From the NCBI RefSeq assembly GCF_004028635.1, contig NZ_ML138678.1, positions 496,001 to 560,000 of the forward strand: a DNA stretch of 64,000 bases, written 5' to 3'. Under the pieces are notes generated by a model that did no database searches, was not told the DNA's origin, and was given only the letters and a program-made list of their open reading frames with translations. Source of the DNA: Streptomyces cyaneus. Lineage in GTDB: Bacteria; Actinomycetota; Actinomycetes; Streptomycetales; Streptomycetaceae. This document shows, piece by piece, positions 45,537 to 57,700 of the stretch (positions within the stretch are counted from its first letter, which is position 1; each line of letters opens with the position of its first letter). The position numbers were made by a program, and so were the translations under genes.

Positions 45537-46832
45537 TCAGAGCGTGAAGAACCTCGGCACATCGCCGGTCCAGGCCGGGTCGACGGCCCGCATGGGAGAG
45601 ACGTCGTCGCGGGTGCGGACCCCGCAGGTGCGCCACTGTTCGTGCAGTGCGGCGACCGCGTCCTCGTCGACCTCGACACCGAGTCCGGGACCGGTCGGGA
45701 CGGCCACGCTGCCGTTCTTGAAGGTCAGTTCCTCGCTGGGAACGATGATGTTCTCGGTCTGCCACGGCGTGTGCGTGTCGCAGGAGTAGGCGAGCGAGCG
45801 GGCCACCGCGCCGAAGTGCGTCATCGCGGCCAGGCTGATGCCCAGGTGCGTGTTGGAGTGCATCGAGAGCTTGAGGCCGAAGGTCGCGCAGAGCTGGTCG
45901 AGCTCGACGGACTTGCGCAGCCCTCCCCAGAAGTGGTGGTCCGAGAGGATCACCTGCGGGGCGCCCTCCCGCACCGCTTCCGGGATGTCGGGGAAGGAGG
46001 TGACGCACATGTTGGTGGCCAGGGGCATCGACACCCTGCGGGCGACCTCGGCCATGGCGCGCGTGCCGGACACCGGGTCCTCGAGGTATTCGAGTTCGCC
46101 GTCCAAGTGCTGGCCGACCGCGATGGCCACGTCGGCCGTCCATGCCGCGTTCGGGTCAATTCGCACCGGCAGGTCGGGAAACTCCGCACGCAGTGCTCGT
46201 ACGGTTTCGATCTCCTGCGCCGGCGGAAGGACGCCGCCCTTCAGCTTGATGGACTGGAAGCCGTATTCCGACACCATCCTGCGGCACTCTTCGACCATGG
46301 CCTCGGGGGTGAGTACCTCACCCCAGGAGTCGGCCGGGTACGGCTTCTGCGGGTGTTCCGCCCACTTGTAGAAGAGATACGCGCTGTATTCGACGCGGTC
46401 GCGGCGCCGTCCGCCCAGGAGATCCGAGACCGGCCGCCCGAGGGACTTGCCCTGGAGGTCGAGACAGGGAACTTCGAAGGCCGAGAAGACTGCGGCCCTG
46501 GTCTTCACCGAGGCCGCGTTCGCCATGGGATAGCCGGCGCCGGCCGGGAGGTCCGTGGTGATCGAGTCCGCATTCGTGAGCAGTTCGTCGTCCACGATCG
46601 ACTCGATGTGATTCAGATCGAATACGTCGACACCGTCGAGGCGCGGCGCGACTGCGCGCAACCAGTGGAGCATGACATCGTCGCCGTAGGTCTCACCCCA
46701 GCCGACCAGCCCGTTCGACGTGGTCACCTTGATGATGGACCGCAGGGCATGGGTCTGGTGAACGCCCTCCGAGTTGAGCAGCGGCGGGTCCTGGACCGCG
46801 ATCGGGGTGATCTCGATGTCGGTAATGCGCAT
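45537..46832 (-). CDS. Enolase-superfamily sugar-acid dehydratase, glucarate-dehydratase related
   Basis: The start is ATG 46832 (GGAAAGGA nine bases before), giving 431 residues. It has the catalytic KxK in SIKLKGGVLP, metal ligands in RIDPNAAW, EYLEDPVSG and ATNMCVTSFPD, and the His in SMHSNTHLGISLAAMTH followed by SCDTHTPWQ, all as in glucarate dehydratases. The family removes water from a sugar diacid to give a keto-deoxy acid. As the first gene of a twelve-gene operon it probably feeds a uronic-acid-type intermediate to the following enzymes rather than serving sugar catabolism. That role is inferred. Confidence 0.88.
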   Translation of the reverse strand: MRITDIEITPIAVQDPPLLNSEGVHQTHALRSIIKVTTSNGLVGWGETYGDDVMLHWLRAVAPRLDGVDVFDLNHIESIVDDELLTNADSITTDLPAGAGYPMANAASVKTRAAVFSAFEVPCLDLQGKSLGRPVSDLLGGRRRDRVEYSAYLFYKWAEHPQKPYPADSWGEVLTPEAMVEECRRMVSEYGFQSIKLKGGVLPPAQEIETVRALRAEFPDLPVRIDPNAAWTADVAIAVGQHLDGELEYLEDPVSGTRAMAEVARRVSMPLATNMCVTSFPDIPEAVREGAPQVILSDHHFWGGLRKSVELDQLCATFGLKLSMHSNTHLGISLAAMTHFGAVARSLAYSCDTHTPWQTENIIVPSEELTFKNGSVAVPTGPGLGVEVDEDAVAALHEQWRTCGVRTRDDVSPMRAVDPAWTGDVPRFFTL

Positions 46833-47535
46833 GCGTGTATTCCTTTCCGCTGAGGAAATTCCCAAGGGGAAAACAGACTTCACCGCAGACGACTACGCCC
46901 CGGACAGCCCTGGTCATGGGCTCGGAGCGTTACAGAATCGTCCGGAGTGTCCACGGACGTGAGAGGGCTGCGCCAAGAAACGGCTAAGAGACGGTCAACA
47001 TCGCCAAAACAGCACCTGAAAATCCCCCTCCCCCGTCCACGAGGCATGTGCCTCACGGCAAAACACGAAGATGAACTTGAGACGACCAACGCTTAGGTAA
47101 CGATGGTCAATCTCGTGCGCTCATGAGCGCAGATGATCTTACGTCTCTGCGACGATAAGTTAAGGGGGGAACGAGATTCAATAGCCGCCGGTTCCCGAAG
47201 CTGTCGACTCCGGCTTCAGGCGCGACTTTCGGCCTTTCTGCTCCGAAGAGCAATCGGCCGCATCCGGAAGTAACACGGATCTGAGCAGGGCGCGCATCGG
47301 GCACATGCCTCAAGGGCGGCTGAGGCGGAAGCGCTTGCTCCGGCCGACGGCCAGTCCTGACGGGGGCTCAGCCGCCCGTCGGGTGATCGGCCAGATCAAG
47401 ACCCCCCTCCCCGCAGGCTGCTGGTATAAGGGGGCACCCCTGCGCCACGGCCGTGGCGCAAGTGAACGTGTCGTCTCGGGGGAGGCAGGAACGGGGCGTA
47501 GGGAAAAGGGGTGCTCCTGCCTCCCTCGGGACGGG
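46833..47535. other. Intergenic region upstream of the twelve-gene operon
   Basis: These 703 bases hold no convincing gene. TGCGCTCATGAGCGCA at 47116-47131 is a perfect 16-base palindrome, about 285 bases before the operon start, and could bind a regulator. TGCGCCACGGCCGTGGCGCA at 47441-47460 is a perfect 20-base palindrome close to the 3' end of the P450 gene. The part from 46970 to 47170 is AT-richer than the surroundings and probably contains the promoter. A short TATAAGGGGG lies near 47424. Confidence 0.6.
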
Positions 47536-50397
<2,862 letters not shown>

Positions 50398-51296
50398 AGC
50401 GTTCCTCCATCACGCGTCGGATCAGCTCCGCCGAATCCCTGAGGGAGAGGGAGGCGGCCTGAAGATGATCGTAACGGAGCGAGCAGTCCTTGACGGTGTC
50501 CGGGTTGGCGGTTGGATGCCCGCTCCCGTAGCCCTCCATATAGACGATGTCCGGATCGCTCTCGAAGCGGTAGAGGTTGAATGAGCCTGTCAGCCCCGCG
50601 TGCGCTCCGGCCGAGAACGGCAGCACCTGGATGTTGATCCGAGGATTGCGCTCGAACGACAACAGGTGGGCAAGTTGGCCGCGCATCGTCTCGCGACCGC
50701 CAATCTCCTGGTGCAGGGCGGCTTCGCTGAGAATCGCCCAGAGGACCGGTGACTTCCCCTTCTCGAAGATGCGCTGGCGAGCGAGTCGTACAGCGGTGCG
50801 GTCGTCGAGGTCCGTGTCGTCCAGCAGGCCGAGTACGGCACGCGCGTACTCGGGGGTCTGGAGCAAACCGTGCACCATGCCCATCTGGAAGGTGCAGATC
50901 TCTGTCGCCCGCGCCTCCAACTCCGCCACCTGCTGAAACCAGGCCGGAAGTTGACTACGCATCACCAGCTCATGCAGCCGGGACAGCGAGCCGCCCGTCC
51001 CCAGCGCGATGTCCACCCGCTCACTGAAGGGCAGCGTCGGCAGCTTTCGGGCCGTCTCGATCTGGCCGACCAGCGAGCCCGTGCAGTAGACGATGTCCCC
51101 GAGCTGCTTCTGCGTCAGACCCGCGGCCTCACGGTAGCGGCGTAGCTCGAAGCCGTAGTAGTCGAGGGGCGAGGCGCCCGGGTCAAGGGTGTTGATGTGG
51201 GTCACGCAGAACCCCTCTCACGCAACTCGGCCCACTTCGGGACCCGTTGTATCTGTTCCGTAGCCCAAAGTAGTTGCGCGAGGTCACGCTCGTACC

Positions 51297-51722
51297 GTGA
51301 ACCGATACATTCCCCCCACTCCCCTGGCCCCCTTCCGTGCCCAGTACCGACTCCGCCTCACCGTCGGCGCACACTCGGCCCGGCACATCCGCGCCATCGC
51401 CCGCTCGCTGCTCGACGAGTGGGCGATGCATGAACTGGCCGACGCCGTGGAGCTGGGCGTGACCGAGCTGGTCGCCAATGTCGTACGGCATGTTCCGGAC
51501 CGGCGCTGTGAGGTGGTGATCCTGCGGCAGGAGGGGGCGGTACGGGTGGAGGTGACCGATGGGTGCCGTCAACTCCCGGTGGTGTCCGCCGAGTTGTCGC
51601 TGGGGGCGGAGGGTGGGCGCGGGCTGCTTCTCCTGGACTCGGTGGCCGACAAGTGGGGTGTGGATCCCGTGTCGGGAGGGGGCAAGGCGGTGTGGTTCGA
51701 GTGCTGGTGCGGAAGCATCTGA
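51297..51722 (+). CDS. RsbW-like ATP-binding protein (HATPase_c)
   Basis: This 141-residue protein starts at GTG 51297. It has the GHKL N-box in ELGVTELVANVVRHVPD and the G-boxes EVTDGCRQLP and GRGLLLLDSVADKWGV, the anti-sigma-factor/serine kinase family form common in Streptomyces. It binds ATP and probably phosphorylates or sequesters a regulatory partner. It is divergent from the Scr1 XRE gene, a usual arrangement, and its stop is two bases before the start of the KAP ATPase gene, so those two may be co-transcribed. Confidence 0.88.
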   Translation: MNRYIPPTPLAPFRAQYRLRLTVGAHSARHIRAIARSLLDEWAMHELADAVELGVTELVANVVRHVPDRRCEVVILRQEGAVRVEVTDGCRQLPVVSAELSLGAEGGRGLLLLDSVADKWGVDPVSGGGKAVWFECWCGSI

Positions 51723-51724
51723 GC

Positions 51725-53863
51725 GTGTCGATGCTGAGACCAGGGCAACTGTTCGACGACGTGGTGAAGGACGTGCTGAAGGACCCCGAATTCGGGGACG
51801 TCAGCGAGTCCGAGGCGCAAGCCGAGCGTGACGCCATTCTGGGGCGGACCCAGGAAGCGCAGACGGCATACCAGCACGCTGTCACCCGGGCTCGCCTGGA
51901 GTTTTGGCTGCGTCGGGGGTTGGTGGCGGCCGGCGCTCTCCCGCTGCTGATGCTGCTCACGGCGGCGGTGACAGCCGGCTGGAGCAATGTGCTGAAGGAC
52001 GCTCTGGCCGATGGCCGTCCTGTTTCTGTCTGGTCCATCGCGGGTGAGACGCTCGCGGGCTTCTTGGCCTTCTTCGGGCTCGCCGCAGCGGTGGCCTTCG
52101 TGCTCTGGTGGGTCTACTACCTTCTGTCGCGCGACGCGCGGGCAGGCGTACCCGTGGCGAAGGGGCGTCAACTGCTCTTCAGCCTGGGGATCCCGTACTT
52201 CCTCTTGACACCGTTCTGCGCGGTCTTGATAGGCGTCTACCCGGCGCACATCGCCTGGCAGCTCCAGCACAACCGACCCTTGCCGGAGGACGCCGCACAC
52301 AGCTGGGAATGGTTCATCCTGGGGGCGCTGGTGCTGGCCGCCCTTCCGCCGCTGTCACTGCGAAGACTCGCCTCGGCCGCGTCCAGGGAGTCGCTTTCCC
52401 TCTCCTACTTGATCGCCGTGCTCGATACACGGGAACGGAAGCAGGCGGAAGCGCAAGCCAAGGATGAATGGAGGGAGGCCGTAAAGCAGGCCCTGTTGAG
52501 CTTCGTACGGGAACTGATCAGTCAGCGCGCCGGGCGCTTGTTCTCCACGGTACTCGCCATCAGTGACGCCCCGGGGCTGAGGCAGCTTCGCGCCGACCGT
52601 GAGCATGTGGCGACGCGGGCGGACCGTCAACTGGCCATGATCAGCGCGGGCATGGAGAGCGGAAGCATTGCTCTGTCGGGCCCACGCGGGGTGGGCAAGA
52701 CGCAGCTGCTGCGGAACTTCTGCAAGGTCGACAAGGGGAAGTTGAGCCTCGTCGAACCGGTACCGGTCCTCTTCGACCGGCGGGAGTTCATGCTCCACCT
52801 CTTCTACAAGCTGTGCGACCTCGTGATCAAGGAAGGTCTCGGCACGGCGCAGGAGGCCGAGCGGCACAAACGCTCGATTCGCTATCTGCAGACCCAGTCG
52901 GACGAGGCGGCTCTCAGTGCCGGATGGCGAAGCTGGAATCTGTCGGCGAAGAGGGCGTCGTCGCTCGCCGAGCAGCCACAGACGTATCCCGAGATCGTGG
53001 ACGCCCTGAAGAAATTCCTCGGCGCGACGGCACTGGAGCTGCGCAAGGAGAAGAAGCCACGGCGTCTGGTGATCGGTATCGACGAACTCGACCGGATCGA
53101 GCCGGCTGTCTCCGCGCACACCTTCCTGAACGAGCTCAAGGCCGTGTTCGACATACCGAATTGCCTGTTCGTGCTGTCGGTTTCCGACGAGGCGCTGCGG
53201 GACGCCGAGTTGGCGCCGGTCGGCCGACGGGACGCGTTCGACAGCGCGATCGACGAGGTCGTCCGGGTCGAGCCCCTCGATCAGAAGCGCGCCGAGCGCC
53301 TGCTGGCCCGTCGGGTGACGAGGCTGCCGATTCCCTTCGCGGCACTGTTCTACTGTCTGTCCGGCGGCATGCCGCGCGACCTCCTGCGGACGGCCCGCGC
53401 GGCCATCGCCTACGTATCGCAGGACCAGCCGCGCTCGCTCACCTACCTGACCGGCAAACTGGTGGAACGCGAAGTCGACCGCATCGCCAACGCCGCCGGC
53501 GGCTCGGACGAGCATGCCCAACTCGCGCAGCTCTTTCGCCGGGATGTGGTCGCCGACGGCGGCCTCGCCGAACTGGGGGATCTGATCCACCAGCAGGCCG
53601 GAGCCGGCGGTGACCGCGCCCGGATGGGCGCCACGCTGGCCAACCGCGCCTACTACCTGGACACGGTGCAGAGAATCTTCACGGACGCTCTCACTCTGGA
53701 GCGATTCACCGACGCCTCCGACGAGAGCGACCCGGGCCCCTTCTCCGCCCTCGCCCGAGCCCAACGCGAGATCGGCACCGCCGACACCCTGGCCCGCTCC
53801 ACGCTGCAACGCGTCCGGACGGCTTGGTCGTTGCCCGCCCTGCCGCCCGCCCCGCCTGTCTAA
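51725..53863 (+). CDS. Membrane KAP-family P-loop ATPase
   Basis: The likely start is GTG 51725 (GGAAG nine bases before); ATG 51731 is nearly equivalent; about 712 residues. Residues 55-230 have four hydrophobic helices (RRGLVAAGALPLLMLLTAAV, LAGFLAFFGLAAAVAFVLWWVYYLL, LLFSLGIPYFLLTPFCAVLIGVY, WFILGALVLAALPP). The ATPase has Walker A GPRGVGKT near 318 and Walker B LVIGIDELDRIEP near 445, with VLSVSDEAL sensor and LSGGMPRDLLR. KAP ATPases are membrane-linked and often appear in phage-defence or conflict loci. A hydrolase and caspase-NACHT gene follow on the same strand. Confidence 0.85.
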   Translation: MSMLRPGQLFDDVVKDVLKDPEFGDVSESEAQAERDAILGRTQEAQTAYQHAVTRARLEFWLRRGLVAAGALPLLMLLTAAVTAGWSNVLKDALADGRPVSVWSIAGETLAGFLAFFGLAAAVAFVLWWVYYLLSRDARAGVPVAKGRQLLFSLGIPYFLLTPFCAVLIGVYPAHIAWQLQHNRPLPEDAAHSWEWFILGALVLAALPPLSLRRLASAASRESLSLSYLIAVLDTRERKQAEAQAKDEWREAVKQALLSFVRELISQRAGRLFSTVLAISDAPGLRQLRADREHVATRADRQLAMISAGMESGSIALSGPRGVGKTQLLRNFCKVDKGKLSLVEPVPVLFDRREFMLHLFYKLCDLVIKEGLGTAQEAERHKRSIRYLQTQSDEAALSAGWRSWNLSAKRASSLAEQPQTYPEIVDALKKFLGATALELRKEKKPRRLVIGIDELDRIEPAVSAHTFLNELKAVFDIPNCLFVLSVSDEALRDAELAPVGRRDAFDSAIDEVVRVEPLDQKRAERLLARRVTRLPIPFAALFYCLSGGMPRDLLRTARAAIAYVSQDQPRSLTYLTGKLVEREVDRIANAAGGSDEHAQLAQLFRRDVVADGGLAELGDLIHQQAGAGGDRARMGATLANRAYYLDTVQRIFTDALTLERFTDASDESDPGPFSALARAQREIGTADTLARSTLQRVRTAWSLPALPPAPPV

Positions 53864-53908
53864 AGTGGGAAGACTTACGCGGCTCGGGGGAACGGGGCAG
53901 ACGGGGCG

Positions 53909-54793
53909 ATGGCGCGAATCGTCGGTGTGCACGGGGTGGGCAAGCAGCGGCTGGGCGGCAACACGCTCCTGAAGGACTGGGAACCGGCGCTCGCGGACGG
54001 CCTCGACCGGGCGGGTGGCATACGCCTGGGCCCGGGCGAGATGCGGATGGCCTTCTACGGCGACCTGTTCCGCCCTCCGGGCCACACCCTGGCCATCGGG
54101 GACCCGATGTTCACGGCCGACGACATCGACGACGAGGGTTTCGAAGGCTTCGAGGCCGAGCTGCTGCTGGAGTGGTGGACGGAGGCCGCCCGGACCGATC
54201 CGGCGGTACCACCGCCCGGTGCGACGGACACGCTGACGCGTTCACCGAGGGCCGTACAGACGGCACTACGGGTACTCCAGCACTCCCGCTTCTTCGCCGA
54301 CATCTCCCTGCGGGCCCTCGTGTTCGACCTGAAGCAGGTGCGTCGCTATCTGACGGACGACGACTTGAGGGCTGCGGCGCGGGGTCGGGTGGAGGAGGCG
54401 ATCGGGCCGGACACCCGGGTCGTCGTCGCGCACTCGCTGGGCTCGGTCGTGGCGTACGAGGCGCTGTGCGCACGGCCCGGCCACCAGGTGCGGGCGCTGG
54501 TGACGCTGGGCTCGCCGCTGGGGATGCGGATGGTGTACGACCGGCTCCGACCCGAACCGGGCGGCTGGCCCTCCACGTCGACGTGGACGAACGTCGTCGA
54601 CGAGGGCGATGTGGTGGCGGCGGTGAAGGACCTGTCGCTGTTCTTCGGCACGGGAGTGACGGGGAAGGGAGTGGCGGGGATGGGAGTGGTGGGGAAGGTC
54701 GTCCACAACGGTTCGCACGCCCACGACGCCACCCTCTACCTCACCGCGAAGGAAACGGGCGATGCGGTCGCCGAGGGGCTGGGTACGCCATGA
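53909..54793 (+). CDS. Alpha/beta hydrolase, lipase-like, paired with caspase-NACHT
   Basis: This 294-residue protein begins ARIVGVHGVGKQRLGGNTLLKDW, and its nucleophile elbow is VVVAHSLGSVVAYEAL (AHSLG). The typical later Asp/His positions fall in NVVDEGDVVAAV and NGSHAHDATLYL. It resembles lipase/PGAP1-like or acyl hydrolases; no signal peptide or membrane anchor is seen, so it is cytoplasmic. It overlaps the caspase-NACHT-WD40 gene by four bases (ATGA), so they are made together. It could be a membrane-attacking or processing effector (inference). Confidence 0.8.
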   Translation: MARIVGVHGVGKQRLGGNTLLKDWEPALADGLDRAGGIRLGPGEMRMAFYGDLFRPPGHTLAIGDPMFTADDIDDEGFEGFEAELLLEWWTEAARTDPAVPPPGATDTLTRSPRAVQTALRVLQHSRFFADISLRALVFDLKQVRRYLTDDDLRAAARGRVEEAIGPDTRVVVAHSLGSVVAYEALCARPGHQVRALVTLGSPLGMRMVYDRLRPEPGGWPSTSTWTNVVDEGDVVAAVKDLSLFFGTGVTGKGVAGMGVVGKVVHNGSHAHDATLYLTAKETGDAVAEGLGTP

Positions 54794-57700
54794 GCGGGAG
54801 CGACCCCCGGCGCTTTCTGATCGCGACCGCGGTCAGCCACTACCCGCACGCGCCGGAGTGGGACCGGCCGGGCCTCGTCGAAGCGCGCCGCGAGATCGTG
54901 GAGCTGTTCACCACCAAGCTCGGCTACGAGCACGTGTCCGACCTGGGCGCGAACCCGACCCAGCACCAACTACTGCGGGAGATCCGGGAATTCTGTCGCT
55001 CGCCGGAGCGGCGGCCGGACGACATCGTCGCCGTGTACCTCACCGCGCACGGTGAACTCCTGCGCGCCGAGGACGAGTACGTCCTGCTCACCTCGGACAC
55101 CCGCCCCGAGGACCTGCACGACGCGCTGCAGCCGGACCTGCTGGTCCGCAAGATCCTCGCCGGGACGAAGGTGCGGCGGCTGCTGCTGATGCTCGACACC
55201 TGCTACTCCGGGCAGGGCGGCAACGAACTGCTCGCGGCGATGGCGAAGTTGAAGAGCAACTGGCGTGAGCAGGACGCGGGCCTGGCGGTGATCACGTCGA
55301 CCCAGCCGTACGAACTCGCCCGGACCGGCGCCTTCCCCGAGCTGCTGTCGGAGGCGGTGACCAGCCTCGCCACCGCCGGATACACACCCGAGCTGCTGGC
55401 CCTGGACGCGGTGGTCAACGCCACGCGCAACAACCCCAAGCGCCCCGACCACCAGCGGATCGGCCTGGAGATCATCGGCCTGACCGGCGAGATCCCGCCG
55501 TTCCTGCCCAACGCCAAGCACAGCAGGCAGCTGTCCCACACCGACCTGGCCCTGCAACGGGCCGCCGAGTGGGACGAGCAGGACAAGCGGCGGGACGTGG
55601 AGTTCCGGACGCGGTTGCTGCGGCGGGCGATGGGGCACCGGGACGAGGACCGGGTGGGCTGGTGGTTCTCGGGTCGGCATCGGGCGCTGACGGACATCAC
55701 GGGCTGGCTCGGTGAACTGCCCGACGATCGGCCCGCGTTGGTGGTCACCGGCGATCCCGGTTCCGGGAAGACGGCCGTGCTGGGGCTGTTGGCCGCCGTG
55801 AGCGATCCGGAGTACCGGCGGACGGTGCCGTTGTCGAGCCTGGGGTTGAGCGCGGAGCTGTTGCCGGCCCCGAGGGCGATCCGTACGGCGGTGTACGCCC
55901 AGAACCTCACCGACCAGCAGGTGCTGAACGCGCTGGCGGCTGCCTTGCGGCTGCCGCAGGCGGAAACCGTGGCGGATCTGCTGAACCACCTCAACGCCGG
56001 GCCTGAGTCCGATCGACCTCGGGTGGTGCTGATCGACGGCCTGGACGAGGCGGCCACGCCGAACGCGCTGTGCGGCCAGGTACTGCGACCGCTCATGGAG
56101 CTTGCGGGGGCCCGCTTGAGGTTGCTCCTGGGCACCCGACCTCATCTCCTGGCCGCGCTGGGCCTGGAGCGGGAGGACCAGGTCGACCTCGACTCGCCCC
56201 GGTACGCCGATCCGCAGGCCGTACTGGCTTACGCGGTCCGCAACTTGATCGACGCCCACCCCAAGTCGCCGTATCTGGACTGCGGGAACGGTCTGCGGTT
56301 CGCCGTCGCGCAGGCGGTGGCCGCGGCAGCCGGCCACTCCTTCCTCGTCGCCCGCATCACGGCCGGCACCCTGGCCGCGACGCCCACGCTGCCCGACCCC
56401 GGGGACGCCGGCTGGCGCAGGTCACTTCCGAGTGCCGCGGCCGACGCCGTGCACCGCGACCTGCACCAGCGGTTCGGTGCGGGCGCCGCGCGCATCCTGG
56501 ACCTGCTGCGGCCGTTGGCGTACGCCGAGGGACAGGGGCTGCCGTGGGAGGACATCTGGGCGCCGGTCGCCTCGGGGTTGTCGGGGCGGCCGTACACGAA
56601 CGAGGACCTGCACCAGCTGCGGCGGGATGCGGGGGCGTACGTGGTGGAGGCCGTCGAGGACGGGCGGTCGGTGTACCGGCTGTACCACGAGGCGATGGCG
56701 GAGTACCTGCGGCAGGGGCAGGATGCGGGGAGTGTGCACCGGGGGTTCACCGCGGCTCTGCGGCGGGCGGTGCCGTACCAGTTGGACGGGTCACCGGACT
56801 GGGGGCGGGCACATCCGTATGCGCTGCGGCATCTGGCGACGCATGCGGTCCACGCCGGGCTGCTGGACGATCTGGTGGCCGACCTCGACTACCTGGTCCA
56901 CGCGAACTGCGACACGCTCGCCGTCCACCTGCTGAGGGCCGGGAGTGACGCCGCGCGACTCCATGCCGCGATCTACCTCGCGTCCGTCAAGGTCCACCGC
57001 GACCTGGGCCCGGAGGGCCGCCGCCGCGTCCTCGCGGTGGACGCCGCCCGGTGCAATGTGCCGTCCGTCCTGGAGGAGCTCAACGGCAAGGTGGCCGGGC
57101 GGGTGTGGAGGCCGTTCGCCGCCTCCGGATCGGAGGTCTCGGCCAACGTGCACAGCATCCTCCTCAGCGACGCGGACGGTGGGGGTGCCGTGGCCACTGC
57201 CGTGCTGGACGGCCGTCCGGTCGTCGTCGCCGGATCCGCCGACGGGACGGTGCGCGTCTGGGACCTCACCACCGGCCGGCCCCTCGGACAGCCGCTGTCC
57301 GGGCACACCGAGGCCGTGAGCGCCGTGGCCTGCGCGGAACTGGACCGCGCCCCCATCGCCGTCACCGGGGCGGAGGACGGGACGGTGCTCGTCTGGGACC
57401 TGACCGCCTGCCGGCCCCTGGGAGAACCACTGACCGGCCACACCAGTGGCGTGACCGCCGTGGCCTGCGCGGAACTGGACCACGGCCCCATCGCCGTCAC
57501 CGCGTCCGGTGACAGGACGGTACGCGTGTGGGACCTCACCACCGGCCGGTTCCTGGGCAAGCTGGGAGAACACGCCCGCGGCGTGAGCTCGGTGGCATGC
57601 GCGGTCGTACGGGGGAAGCCGGTCGCCGTCACCTCCGACTCCGGCAACTCACTTCGGGTGTGGGACCTGGCGACGCTGCGCGAGCGGGGCCGGCTCCAGG

